Part shown: one piece after another, positions 32,207-45,855 of the stretch
Layout of the letters: each line of letters begins with the position of its first letter
How positions within the stretch are numbered: the stretch's first letter is position 1
DNA from: Verrucomicrobiota bacterium
GTDB taxonomy: Bacteria > Verrucomicrobiota > Verrucomicrobiia > Opitutales > UBA953
NCBI GenBank assembly: GCA_026397955.1
Contig: JAPLTV010000020.1
Coordinates: 1-64,000, forward strand
Direction of reading: 5' to 3'
Length of the DNA: 64,000 nt
Program-made: the position numbers and the translations under genes
The notes under the pieces: model-generated
Database searches by the model: none
The model's input: the letters and a program-made list of their open reading frames with translations, nothing else
What the model was told of the DNA's origin: nothing

Positions 32207-32413
32207 ATGATCAGCTTCCTCGGACGCCTCCGCGCTTTCTGGAACGAGACCATCACCGAGGTCTTCGTTAAGGCTTCGTGGCCTACCGCCAAGGAGCTCG
32301 CCGACTCCACGCTGGTCGTCATCGCCGCCGTCGCCCTCCTGGGCGCCGTCGTCTTCCTCTGCGACTTCTCCCTTTCCAATCTCGTCCAGTTCGCGACCAA
32401 GCTCGTTCGCTGA
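32207..32413 (+). CDS. secE: Preprotein translocase subunit SecE
   Basis: FWNETITEVFVKASWPTAKELADSTLVVIAAVALLGAVVFLCDFSLSNL; position before nusG. Confidence 0.93.
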   Translation: MISFLGRLRAFWNETITEVFVKASWPTAKELADSTLVVIAAVALLGAVVFLCDFSLSNLVQFATKLVR

Positions 32414-32420
32414 TCCCACC

Positions 32421-32990
32421 ATGTCCTCTCCCTCTGATTTCCGCTGGTACACCCTCCAGACCCTCTCGAACAACGAGAGCAAGGTGAAGCGCCTGCTCGA
32501 CAAGGCCATCAAGGACGAGGAGATGGGCGACTTCGTCGCCGAGATCCTGATGCCGGTCAAGACCGTCAAGGACTTCCGCAACGGCAAGAAGCGCGAGAGC
32601 GAGATGAAGCTCTACCCCTCGTACCTCTTCGTCCGCGCCCGCCTCTTCGACGACGAAGGCTCGCTGCTCGAAGCTCCCTGGAGTTTCCTCCGCAAGACTG
32701 ACGGTGTCATCGGCCTCATCGGCGGACAGAACCCCGTCGCGCTCAAGACCGAGGAGATCAACACGATCCTCCAGCAGGTCGCCGATGCCGCGGACAAGGT
32801 CGTCCCGAAAATCACTTTCAACATCGGCGAACGCGTCAAGATCACCGACGGACCCTTCGCCAACCTCGCCGGCAATATCGACAAGATCGACGCCGATCGC
32901 GGCAAGCTCGAGGTCTCCGTCGACATCTTCGGCCGCTCCACTCCGGTCGAGCTCGAGTTCTGGCAGGTCGAACGCGATGACCGCGACTGA
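32421..32990 (+). CDS. nusG: Transcription termination/antitermination protein NusG
   Basis: [23 protein letters not shown]...; KOW motif [49 protein letters not shown]. Confidence 0.95.
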   Translation: MSSPSDFRWYTLQTLSNNESKVKRLLDKAIKDEEMGDFVAEILMPVKTVKDFRNGKKRESEMKLYPSYLFVRARLFDDEGSLLEAPWSFLRKTDGVIGLIGGQNPVALKTEEINTILQQVADAADKVVPKITFNIGERVKITDGPFANLAGNIDKIDADRGKLEVSVDIFGRSTPVELEFWQVERDDRD

Positions 32991-33025
32991 TCCCTTTTTC
33001 CAACCCAACCATCTCATCACCCACC

Positions 33026-33451
33026 ATGGCTAAGAAAGTCGTCGGCGAAATCAGGCTCCAGCTCCCCGCGGGCGCCGCTAACCCTGCTCCTCCTGTCGGC
33101 CCCGCGCTCGGCGCGAAGGGCGTCAACATCATGGCGTTCTGTAAGGAGTTCAACGCCAAGACCAAGGACCAGGCTGGCATGATCCTCCCGGTCATCATCT
33201 CCGTCTACCAGGACAAGTCCTTCACGTTCATCCTGAAGTCCCCGCCCGCTTCCGTCCTTCTCAAGAAGGCTGCGAAGATCGAGTCCGGCTCCAAGGTCCC
33301 GAATCGCGATAAGGTCGGCAAGGTCACCAAGAAGCAGCTCCTCGAAATCGTCGAGCTGAAGAAGAAGGACCTTAACGCCGTCAACCCCGACAACGCCGCC
33401 CGCATGATTGCCGGCACCGCGCGCTCGATGGGCATCGAAGTCATCGGTTAA
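33026..33451 (+). CDS. rplK: 50S ribosomal protein L11
   Basis: [38 protein letters not shown]...[12 protein letters not shown]. Confidence 0.98.
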   Translation: MAKKVVGEIRLQLPAGAANPAPPVGPALGAKGVNIMAFCKEFNAKTKDQAGMILPVIISVYQDKSFTFILKSPPASVLLKKAAKIESGSKVPNRDKVGKVTKKQLLEIVELKKKDLNAVNPDNAARMIAGTARSMGIEVIG

Positions 33452-33510
33452 TTTCACCCAACCCTAACCCAAACCCAACCACTGCATCCTGCAGGAGACC
33501 AAAAGTCGCT

Positions 33511-34221
33511 ATGAGCAAAAAAACCAGCAAGCGCTACCGCGCCGCCCTCCAGGTCGCCGACCTGAAGGCCAAATATGACGTCAGCCAGGCCGCCGAAATC
33601 ATCAAGAAGATGCCCGGCACCAAGTTTGACGAAACCGTAGAAATCTCCGCCTTCCTCGGCGTCGATCCCAAGCAGTCGGACCAGATGGTCCGCGGCACCG
33701 TCTCCCTCCCGAACGGTTCCGGCAAGAAGATCAAGGTCCTCGCCTTTACTGAGAATCCGGCCGAAGCCCTCGCCGCCGGCGCTGATTATGCCGGCCTCGC
33801 CGACCTGATCGCGAAGGTCAACGGTGGCTTCCTCGACTTCGACGTCGCCATCTCCACCGTCTCCGCGATGAAGGACGTCCGTCAGGTCGCCCGCGTCCTC
33901 GGTCCGAAGGGCCTGATGCCCAACCCGAAGTCGGGTACGGTCTCGGACGACATCCCGAAGACCATCAAGGAAGTGAAGGCTGGTCGCGTCGAATTCAAGA
34001 TGGATAAGACCGGCAACATCGTGATCGTCATCGGTAAGAAGTCTTTCACCGCTATCCAGCTGGTCGAGAACGCTCAGGCCGCCCTGTCCGCTCTCGTGAA
34101 GGCCCAACCCGCCGGCTTTGCTGGTGGCCGCTTCATCAAGTCGATCACCCTCAGCGCCAGCATGAGCCCCGGCGTCGCCGTCGACCTCAAGCCCTACTCG
34201 GCCGCCGTTGCGACCGCCTAA
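33511..34221 (+). CDS. rplA: 50S ribosomal protein L1
   Basis: [47 protein letters not shown]...[18 protein letters not shown]. Confidence 0.98.
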   Translation: MSKKTSKRYRAALQVADLKAKYDVSQAAEIIKKMPGTKFDETVEISAFLGVDPKQSDQMVRGTVSLPNGSGKKIKVLAFTENPAEALAAGADYAGLADLIAKVNGGFLDFDVAISTVSAMKDVRQVARVLGPKGLMPNPKSGTVSDDIPKTIKEVKAGRVEFKMDKTGNIVIVIGKKSFTAIQLVENAQAALSALVKAQPAGFAGGRFIKSITLSASMSPGVAVDLKPYSAAVATA

Positions 34222-34250
34222 CCTAACCACGCAAACGAGAACCTACGAAC

Positions 34251-34739
34251 ATGCGCGCTGAAAAACAATTCCTCGTCGACGAAGTCGCCGCCCAGCTGGC
34301 CAGCTCCAACTACCTGCTGCTCGCTAACTTCACCGGCGTCACCGTCGAGAATGCCACTTCCGTCCGTAATCAGCTCCGTGCCCACGGTGCCGAGTACCAC
34401 GTCGTCAAGAACAGCATCCTTAACATCGCCGCCAAGCAGGCGAAACTCCCCGACATCTCGGCTCACCTGAGCGGCCACACCGCCCTCGTCACCGGCGGCA
34501 ACAATCCGACCGGCGTCGCCAAGATCCTCGTCACCTTCTTCAAGGACTTCTCCAAGCTCGAAGTGAAGGGCGGCGTCCTCGACGCCAAGATCCTCACCAA
34601 GGCCGAAGTGGAATACCTGTCGAAGCTGCCGTCCCTCGACGGTATCCGCGCCCAGCTCCTCTCGCTGCTCTCTACTCCTGCCTCGCAGTTCGTCCGCCTC
34701 CTGGACGCCAAGCGCCAGAAGGACGAGCCGGCTGCCTAA
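34251..34739 (+). CDS. rplJ: 50S ribosomal protein L10
   Basis: MRAEKQFLVDEVAAQLASSNYLLLANFTGVTVENATSVRNQLRAHGAEYHVVKNSILNIA. Confidence 0.96.
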   Translation: MRAEKQFLVDEVAAQLASSNYLLLANFTGVTVENATSVRNQLRAHGAEYHVVKNSILNIAAKQAKLPDISAHLSGHTALVTGGNNPTGVAKILVTFFKDFSKLEVKGGVLDAKILTKAEVEYLSKLPSLDGIRAQLLSLLSTPASQFVRLLDAKRQKDEPAA

Positions 34740-34746
34740 CCCCTTT

Positions 34747-34788
34747 CCTCGCGGAGGCGTCGCCATGTGGCGGCGTCCGAGCGGGGGG
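34747..34788 (+). promoter_or_regulatory. Stable hairpin in the long rplJ-rplL intergenic region
   Basis: CTCG..GGCGTCGCC ATGT GGCGGCGTC..CGAG pairs with one bulge; no following U-tract. Confidence 0.55.
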
Positions 34789-34892
34789 AATCCAAACCAA
34801 AAAACAACACACATCCAAAGAACCCCGGTTAGGGGCCTCGCGCCCTCAAATGTCCTTCATCGGACGCTAACCATTCAAGGAACCAAGATACC

Positions 34893-35273
34893 ATGAGCAA
34901 CATCACCAAAGACCAAGTCATCGAGTGGCTCAGCGCCCAGTCCGTTCTGGACGTCGCTAACCTCGTGAAGGACCTCGAGACCAAGTGGGGCGTTTCCGCC
35001 GCCGCTCCTGTCGCCGTCGCCGCCGCTGGTGGCGCCGCCGCCGCCGCTCCCGCCGAAGAGAAGACGACGTTTGACGTCATCCTCAAGGCCAAGGGCGCTA
35101 CCCCGATCAATGTCATTAAGGAAGTCCGCGCCATCACTGGCCTGGGCCTCAAGGAAGCCAAGGACCTCGTCGACACCGCCCCCAAGCCCGTCAAGGAAGG
35201 CGTGTCCAAGGACGAAGCCAAGGACATCGAGACCAAGCTCAAGGCCGCCGGCGCCGAGGTCGAGGTCAAGTAA
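34893..35273 (+). CDS. rplL: 50S ribosomal protein L7/L12
   Basis: C-terminal domain [70 protein letters not shown]. Confidence 0.98.
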   Translation: MSNITKDQVIEWLSAQSVLDVANLVKDLETKWGVSAAAPVAVAAAGGAAAAAPAEEKTTFDVILKAKGATPINVIKEVRAITGLGLKEAKDLVDTAPKPVKEGVSKDEAKDIETKLKAAGAEVEVK

Positions 35274-35296
35274 TCCGTCTTCCGACGCATCTCTGC

Positions 35297-35348
35297 AAAG
35301 CGGGGAGGGTAGCACCCTCCCGGGTCCGGCGACCCCTCCCCGCTTTTT
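35297..35348 (+). terminator. Attenuator/terminator-like structure between rplL and rpoB
   Basis: AAAGCGGGGAGGG (35297-35309) pairs with CCCTCCCCGCTTT (35334-35346) followed by TT; a competing hairpin GGGAGGGT-AGC-ACCCTCCC lies at 35303-35321. Confidence 0.7.
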
Positions 35349-35438
35349 CTTCCCAACGGCCGCCTAGTCCGACCCAACCAGGCAAACCAGTCAGCACCAC
35401 CGAAACAACCCGACACTCCGAGCCCACCTTCACCAGCC

Positions 35439-39239
<3,801 letters not shown>

Positions 39240-39274
39240 GCGTCCGACGTAACCACCCCCAGACCTTAACAGAC

Positions 39275-42200
39275 ATGATTCACCCGGAGCACACCCCCGA
39301 GTTCACCGCCAACGAGACGAAGGAACAGTCCTTCGATTTCGTCTCCATCTCGATCGCCTCTCCCGAGGAGATCGTCCAGTGGACGGGCGAGCAGTTCCTC
39401 GACGAACTCGACGAACACGGCAACCGCAAGGTCAAGGGCCTCAAGGAAGTAAAGAGCCCTGAGACCATCAACTACCGCTCGTTCAAGCCTGAGCCGAACG
39501 GCCTCTTCTGCCAGCGCATCTTCGGACCGGTCCGCGACTACGAATGCTACTGCGGTAAGTACAAGAAGGTGAAGTACAAGGACGTCGTCTGCGACAAGTG
39601 CGGCGTCGAAGTCACCGTCTCCCGCGTCCGCCGCGAGCGCATGGGCTATATCCGCCTCGCCATCCCGGTTTCCCATATCTGGTTCCTCAAGAGCATGCCC
39701 AGCCGTCTGTCGCTGATGCTCGACATGACCACCCGCCAGCTCGAGCAGGTCATCTACTACCAGAAGTACCTGGTCGTCGACCCGGGCGCCACCGGCATGG
39801 AAGAGAAGGAACTCCTCGACGAGGAATCCTACCGCCGCGCCGTCGAACAGCACGGCCCTGACGCCTTCAAGGCCCGCATGGGCGCCGAAGCCCTCCAGCA
39901 GCTCCTCAAGAAGATGGATCTCGCCTCCACGGTCGAGAACCTCCGCGACCAGCTCCGCTCCACGCGCTCCAAGCAGATCAAGAAGAAGATCGCCCGCCGC
40001 ATGAAGATCATCCAGGGCTTCCTGGCTTCCGGCAAGCGCCCTGAGCACATGATCCTGACGGTGCTGCCGGTCATCCCGCCGGACCTCCGTCCGCTCGTTC
40101 CCCTCGAAGGCGGCCGTTTCGCCACCTCCGACTTGAACGATCTCTATCGTCGCGTCATCAACCGCAACAACCGCCTGAAGCAGCTCATCCAGATGAAGAC
40201 GCCGGACGTCATCATCCATAACGAGATGCGCATGCTCCAGGAAGCCGTCGACGCTCTCCTCGACAACGGCCGCCACGGCAAGCCGGTCAAGGATCGCGAC
40301 CGTCAGCTGAAGTCCATCTCGGACATGCTGAAGGGCAAGCATGGCCGTTTCCGCCAGAATCTTCTCGGCAAGCGCGTCGACTACTCCGGTCGTTCCGTCA
40401 TCGTCATCGGTCCCGAGCTCAAGCTCAACCAGTGCGGTCTCCCGAAGAAGATGGCCCTCGTCCTCTTCGAGCCCTTCATCATCCGCCGCCTCAAGGAACT
40501 GGGCTTCGCCCACACCGTCCGCGGCGCCCGCAAGCACATCGAGCAGAAGAAGCCCGAAGTTTGGGATATCCTGGAAGAAGTGACCAAGGGTCACCCGGTG
40601 TTCCTCAATCGCGCGCCGACGCTCCACCGTCTGTCCATCCAGGCCTTCGAACCCATCCTCATCGAGGGTGATGCGATCCGCCTCCACCCGCTCGTCTGTA
40701 CCGCTTACAACGCGGACTTCGACGGTGACCAGATGGCCGTCCACGTCCCGCTGTCCCTGGAGGCCATCATGGAGTGCAAGCTCCTGATGATGTCCACGAA
40801 CAACATCTTCTCGCCGTCCAGCGGTAAGCCGATCCTCACGCCGTCCCAGGACATTGTGCTCGGCGCCTACTACCTGACGCTTGAACCCGCCGACAAGCCG
40901 GCGGCCAACACCCACCTGCCGGTGCTCGGCTCCGTGTCTGAGGCGACTTTCGCCGAAGCCGAAGGCTCGCTCCACCTGCATGACTGGGTCCGTTTCGCCA
41001 ACCCCGACTTCAACCGCAAGACGGTCCACGGCGAAGCCACTGGCAGCACGATCGTCACCACGGTCGGCCGCATCATCTTCAACACCATCTGGCCTGCTGA
41101 ACTCGGCTTCTTCAATGAGACCGTGAAGAAGGGCCAGCTCGGCGACCTGATCCTGAAGACCTACAAGCATTGTGGCCGTGAGGCTTCAATCCCGGTCCTC
41201 GACGCGCTCAAGGAGACGGGCTTCCGCATCGCGACCAAGGCCGGCATCTCCATCGGCGTGAATGACATGATCTACCCGAAGGAGAAGGAAGGCCTCGTCC
41301 GCGAAGCCACCGCCAAGGTCCGCGAATTCCAGCGCCAGAACGAATCCGGTACGATCACCAACGACGAACGTCGTAATAAGGTCGTCGACACCTGGTCCGG
41401 CGCTACCGACGCCATCGCGCAGTCGGTGTACACGACGCTCTCGCAGTCCGCGAAGGTGGCCGGCGTGAAGAAGGGCGATCCTCGCCACTCCCACCGCATG
41501 CTCATCAACCCGGTCTACGTCCTCATGGACTCCGGTGCCCGTGGTAACAAGGCTCAGGTGAAGCAGCTTTGCGGCGCCCGAGGCCTGATGGCCAAGCCTT
41601 CCGGCGAAATCATCGAACGCCCGATTCTCTCGTCCTTCCGCGAAGGCCTCTCGGTCCTCGAGTACTTCATCTCGACGCACGGCGCCCGTAAGGGTCTGTC
41701 CGACACCGCGCTGAAGACGGCCGACGCTGGTTACATGACCCGTAAGCTTTGCGACGTGGCCATGGACGTGATCGTCACCGACTCCCGCGACGTCGCCCCT
41801 GGCTCCGAAGTCATCACGCTCGGCGACGCCGCCCTCGGCCGTCACCTGGCTGCTGATGTCCCGAATCCGTCCGGCGCCGTCAAGGTCCTCGCCAAGTCCG
41901 AAGCTCCTCTCACCGAAGAGCTCATCGCCAAGCTCCGCGACGCCGGCGTTGACCGCGTCCACGTCCACATCCCCAACGGCGTGTGGAAGACCCCGATCTA
42001 CGACGGTGACGAACTCTTGGTGTCTCTCTCCGAGCGCATCGTGGGCCGCTGCCCGTCCGAAGACGTCACGAACCCGCTCAATCCTTCCGAAGTTATCGTG
42101 AAGGCCGGCGTGCTCATTGACGAAGTCGCCGCCAAGCGTATCGAGACCGTCGGTCTCGACCGCGTGAAGGTCCTCTCTCCGCTCACGCACATGAACGTGA

Positions 42201-43609
42201 ACGCGATTCCGCCCACCTCCTACGGCCTCGATCCTTCGACCGGCCGCATGGTCGAACGCGGCACCGCGGTCGGCATCATCGCCGCCCAGTCCATCGGCGA
42301 GCCGGGTACCCAGCTTACGATGCGTACGTTCCACATTGGTGGCGTCGCTCAGCTGAAGACCCCGGAAATCAAGTCCAAGGGTAAGGGCCTCGTCCAGTAC
42401 GTCGACCTCACCACGGTCTCCGTCGGCGACAAGTTCATCGCCGTCAACGGCAACGGTTCGATCCGCCTCCTCAACGAGGCCGGTTCTCCGGTCGAGGAAT
42501 ACCGCATCGTCGCCGGCTCTGTTGTCGGCGTCGAGGACGGCAAGCCGGTCGATAAGGGCGTCCTCATCGCCGCCTGGGACCCTAACTCCACCCCGATCAT
42601 CGCCAACGGCGACGGCAAGATCCGTCTCGTCGATATGATCTCTGGCGTGACCTTCACCGAAGAGCGCGACCCGTCGAACAACACGTTCTACAAGTCCGTG
42701 ATCGAGCACTCCGACGAACAGAATCCCCAGATTCAGATCATCGGAGCCAACGGCAAGGAAGTCGGTTCCTTCTCAATCCCTGCCGGCGCTCGCGTCGAAG
42801 TGGACGAAGGCGACAAGGTCAGCCGCGGCTCCATCGTCGCCAAGATCCCCCGCCAGGCCGCCAAGACGCAGGACATCACCGCTGGTCTGCCGCGCATCTC
42901 CGAGCTCTTCGAGGCCCGCCCTCCGAAGGACGCCGCCGAGATCGCCAAGATCGACGGCACGGTCCGCTTCGAGCCTTCCATCCGTGGCAAGAAGCGTCTC
43001 GTCATCGCCGACTCCATCGGTCGCGAAGAAGAGCACCTCATCCCGCATGGTAAGCACATCATCGTCGCCGCTGGCGACAAGGTGAAGCAGGGCCAGGTCC
43101 TCACCGACGGCGCCGTCGACCCGCACGACATCCTCGACATCCTGGGCCAGTCCAAGGTGCAGGATTACCTCATCACCGAAATTCAGAAGGTGTACCGCAC
43201 TCAGGGCGTCGTCATTAACGACAAGCACATCGAAATCATCGTCTCGCGCATGCTCCGCAAGGTCCGCATCACCGAGCCGGGCGACTCCGATTACCTCTGG
43301 GGCGAACAGGTTGACCGCACTCTCCTCGCGGAGAATAACCGCTCCATCAATGAGCGCGGTGGTCAGATCGCCGAGTCCGAGCCGATCCTCCTTGGCATCA
43401 CCAAGGCCTCCCTCGAGACCGAGTCCTTCATCTCGGCCGCCTCCTTCCAGGAGACGACCCGAGTCCTGACCGACGCCGCCACGATGGCCAAGCGCGACAA
43501 CCTGACCGGCTTCAAGGAGAACGTGATCATGGGTCACCTCGTCCCTGCCGGCACCGGTCTGCCTGCTTACCGTCGCATCCGCGTCTTCCAGACCCCGACC
43601 CCGGCCTAA
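39275..43609 (+). CDS. rpoC: DNA-directed RNA polymerase subunit beta'
   Basis: [17 protein letters not shown] catalytic motif; [24 protein letters not shown] zinc site; [21 protein letters not shown]. Confidence 0.99.
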   Translation: MIHPEHTPEFTANETKEQSFDFVSISIASPEEIVQWTGEQFLDELDEHGNRKVKGLKEVKSPETINYRSFKPEPNGLFCQRIFGPVRDYECYCGKYKKVKYKDVVCDKCGVEVTVSRVRRERMGYIRLAIPVSHIWFLKSMPSRLSLMLDMTTRQLEQVIYYQKYLVVDPGATGMEEKELLDEESYRRAVEQHGPDAFKARMGAEALQQLLKKMDLASTVENLRDQLRSTRSKQIKKKIARRMKIIQGFLASGKRPEHMILTVLPVIPPDLRPLVPLEGGRFATSDLNDLYRRVINRNNRLKQLIQMKTPDVIIHNEMRMLQEAVDALLDNGRHGKPVKDRDRQLKSISDMLKGKHGRFRQNLLGKRVDYSGRSVIVIGPELKLNQCGLPKKMALVLFEPFIIRRLKELGFAHTVRGARKHIEQKKPEVWDILEEVTKGHPVFLNRAPTLHRLSIQAFEPILIEGDAIRLHPLVCTAYNADFDGDQMAVHVPLSLEAIMECKLLMMSTNNIFSPSSGKPILTPSQDIVLGAYYLTLEPADKPAANTHLPVLGSVSEATFAEAEGSLHLHDWVRFANPDFNRKTVHGEATGSTIVTTVGRIIFNTIWPAELGFFNETVKKGQLGDLILKTYKHCGREASIPVLDALKETGFRIATKAGISIGVNDMIYPKEKEGLVREATAKVREFQRQNESGTITNDERRNKVVDTWSGATDAIAQSVYTTLSQSAKVAGVKKGDPRHSHRMLINPVYVLMDSGARGNKAQVKQLCGARGLMAKPSGEIIERPILSSFREGLSVLEYFISTHGARKGLSDTALKTADAGYMTRKLCDVAMDVIVTDSRDVAPGSEVITLGDAALGRHLAADVPNPSGAVKVLAKSEAPLTEELIAKLRDAGVDRVHVHIPNGVWKTPIYDGDELLVSLSERIVGRCPSEDVTNPLNPSEVIVKAGVLIDEVAAKRIETVGLDRVKVLSPLTHMNVNAIPPTSYGLDPSTGRMVERGTAVGIIAAQSIGEPGTQLTMRTFHIGGVAQLKTPEIKSKGKGLVQYVDLTTVSVGDKFIAVNGNGSIRLLNEAGSPVEEYRIVAGSVVGVEDGKPVDKGVLIAAWDPNSTPIIANGDGKIRLVDMISGVTFTEERDPSNNTFYKSVIEHSDEQNPQIQIIGANGKEVGSFSIPAGARVEVDEGDKVSRGSIVAKIPRQAAKTQDITAGLPRISELFEARPPKDAAEIAKIDGTVRFEPSIRGKKRLVIADSIGREEEHLIPHGKHIIVAAGDKVKQGQVLTDGAVDPHDILDILGQSKVQDYLITEIQKVYRTQGVVINDKHIEIIVSRMLRKVRITEPGDSDYLWGEQVDRTLLAENNRSINERGGQIAESEPILLGITKASLETESFISAASFQETTRVLTDAATMAKRDNLTGFKENVIMGHLVPAGTGLPAYRRIRVFQTPTPA

Positions 43610-43632
43610 CCGGACCGTCGAGGATGGGAATC

Positions 43633-43665
43633 AGCCCCCGCCCGTAAGGGTGGGGGCTTTGTTTT
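43633..43665 (+). terminator. Rho-independent terminator after rpoC
   Basis: AGCCCCCGCCC GTAA GGGTGGGGGCT followed by TTGTTTT. Confidence 0.85.
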
Positions 43666-43742
43666 GGGGGGCTTCCGGGCTGTTTGGGGGTTGATACCCC
43701 CTCCTGATTTGCCACTCTCTGAACTAACCCCAAGCCACCCCT

Positions 43743-44987
43743 ATGTCCCGCTTCCTCATCGCTGCCTCGGCTCTTACCGCTTCCGCCCTGGTCCAGGGCG
43801 CTAACTGGATTCCTTCTTCGCCGCTCATCCAAGTCGGCAACGACTGCGATATCTACTTCGACTCCGCTGCCAGCCTCGAAGTCACCGATAACCTTTACTC
43901 GAGCGCCACCAAGACGTCCGCCACGAGCTGGATGGTCACCCCGGGCTTCCTGCTCGAATACGGCAAGGACTCGGCGCTTTCCGCGACGATCTCGGCCAAG
44001 CGTACCTTCGTGAACTTCACGGACAAGGCCTTGTCCGACCTCGAGGACTCCCGCGACGCTCTTTCCGCCGGCATTCGCTTCGCCGACGGCGGCCCGCTCT
44101 CGTTGTCCGTCGACTCGTCCTATCGCGTGACCGCCCGTAATGACGACCTGCAGATGCAGGGACTCGGCGGCCTCCTGGGCGCGACCCTCGTTCGCCAGGC
44201 AAGCTACGCCCACTCCTTCCGTGCCGACTATAAGCTGACCGAGAAGCTCAGCGTCGGCCTCGGTTACGCGAATTCCTACAACCATTACCTCGATCCGGTG
44301 AAGACCGGGACCTCGGGCAGCTACGTCTATAACACCAATACGCTGACCGAGCTGAACACGAAGTCCATGCCCCTCAGCTTTGATTACCAGGCCTTTGAGA
44401 AGCTCAGCTTCGGCCTGGTCCTGCAGCATGATGTGACCGATTACTCCGCCGCCCCTTATTACAGCCAGGCCGGCTCACCTCGCCCGGCGCTCACGTATAA
44501 GCAACTCGTGAAGAACTTCGCCGGACTCACCGCCAAGGGTCAGCTCTCCGAGTCGGGCAAGCTCAACGGCAACGTCCGCGTGGGCTATTCTCAGTATCAC
44601 TTCGATAGCGCCGCCAATGACTCGGACCTTTCCTACTCGGTCAACCTAAGCCACACGCTCACTGAGCGCCTCAGCCACTCGCTGACGCTTTCCCGCGATG
44701 TCGCGGCTTCCTCGACCAACAGCCAGATGGCGACGAAGAACTACACCTACGGCGTCGCCTACAACGCCTCGGAGGATCTTAACTTCAACCTCTCGGCCAC
44801 CAAGAGCGACGTGCACGCCAGCACCAGTCAGGTCGATACGTACGCCTATACCCTGGGCGCGGATTACAAGTACTCGAAGCACCTGACCTTCCAGGCCAGC
44901 TACAGCCTGAACGACTCCACGGCCAGCTCCGCTGCTTCGACCTACACCTCGAACACCCTCACGCTTTCGGCGGCTTTCCGCTACTGA
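43743..44987 (+). CDS. Outer-membrane beta-barrel protein (BBP2-like), probable polysaccharide-export partner
   Basis: Signal peptide, alternating beta-strand pattern, terminal strand TLTLSAAFRY; directly upstream of Wza- and Wzc-like genes. Confidence 0.75.
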   Translation: MSRFLIAASALTASALVQGANWIPSSPLIQVGNDCDIYFDSAASLEVTDNLYSSATKTSATSWMVTPGFLLEYGKDSALSATISAKRTFVNFTDKALSDLEDSRDALSAGIRFADGGPLSLSVDSSYRVTARNDDLQMQGLGGLLGATLVRQASYAHSFRADYKLTEKLSVGLGYANSYNHYLDPVKTGTSGSYVYNTNTLTELNTKSMPLSFDYQAFEKLSFGLVLQHDVTDYSAAPYYSQAGSPRPALTYKQLVKNFAGLTAKGQLSESGKLNGNVRVGYSQYHFDSAANDSDLSYSVNLSHTLTERLSHSLTLSRDVAASSTNSQMATKNYTYGVAYNASEDLNFNLSATKSDVHASTSQVDTYAYTLGADYKYSKHLTFQASYSLNDSTASSAASTYTSNTLTLSAAFRY

Positions 44988-45057
44988 GGCTCTTGTCTCG
45001 GCGTGCGGTTGAGCAGGACCGGTTGACCGGCAGGCCCGGTCGCCCTATTTTACTTCC

Positions 45058-45846
45058 ATGTCTTCCGTCTTGAAAAGCCTCCTAGGAGCTTTCTGCGCCG
45101 TTATCCTGCTGACTGCGTGCGCCTCTTCAGGGTCTGCGCCGGTCACCTCCGCCTCTTTCGAGCCGGAGAATGTCCTTACCATCGGGCGTGGGGCTTCCGA
45201 TCCTTCTGCGGTGCCTGCTCCCGTCGCAAGCGCCCCGGTTGCGGCTGAGGCCGCTGGCAGCACGCCCGTCGCCGCCGCCACCCCGGCCCCCGCTACAGAT
45301 TACGCCGTGGCCACGCCGACGACTTTGCCCGACCCCGTAGGCAGCCAGAACAGCTACCGCCTCCGCGCCCGCGACTTCATCCGCGTCCTGGTCATCAACG
45401 AACCCGACACGCAGATCGAACGTCGCATCAATTCCGACGGCACGGTCGACATTCCCTTCCTCAAGAAGCTGGTGCCGGTCGCCGGACTGACGCTCACCCA
45501 AGCCCAAGTGGAGCTCTCGAACCAGTTCCGGGTCTTTTTCAAGAAGCCGCAGGTCACGATCTCGATCGTCACCTACGCCGAGCGTCGCGTGTACGTCTCC
45601 GGTTACGTCGGTAAGCCCGGCCCGGTATCCATCCCGCCCGAAGAGACGCTCACCCTCGGCCGGGCTCTTTCCATGGCTGGCGGCGTGCTACCCCGCGGCA
45701 ACCGTTCCGACGTGACGATCAAGCGCAGTCGTGACGGATCTCCGTTCGTGATCTCTAAGGACGTCCGTCGGATCGACGATGGCGACGAGCCGGACTTCAT
45801 CCTGGAGGACGAAGACCAGATCTACGTCCGCGACAGCCGTATCTGA
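45058..45846 (+). CDS. Wza-like polysaccharide export lipoprotein
   Basis: Lipobox LLTACAS; YRLRARDFIRVLVINEPDTQIERRINSDGTVDIPFLKKLVPVAGLTLTQAQ; SLBB-like GYVGKPGPVSIPPEETLTLGRALSMAGG. Confidence 0.9.
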   Translation: MSSVLKSLLGAFCAVILLTACASSGSAPVTSASFEPENVLTIGRGASDPSAVPAPVASAPVAAEAAGSTPVAAATPAPATDYAVATPTTLPDPVGSQNSYRLRARDFIRVLVINEPDTQIERRINSDGTVDIPFLKKLVPVAGLTLTQAQVELSNQFRVFFKKPQVTISIVTYAERRVYVSGYVGKPGPVSIPPEETLTLGRALSMAGGVLPRGNRSDVTIKRSRDGSPFVISKDVRRIDDGDEPDFILEDEDQIYVRDSRI

Positions 45847-45855
45847 TCCCTTTCC

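Noticed and set aside
43686-43701. GGGGG-TTGATA-CCCCC hairpin upstream of the OM barrel gene as an operator
   Set aside because: Very short G/C-run hairpin shortly after the rpoC terminator; too little to distinguish from chance.
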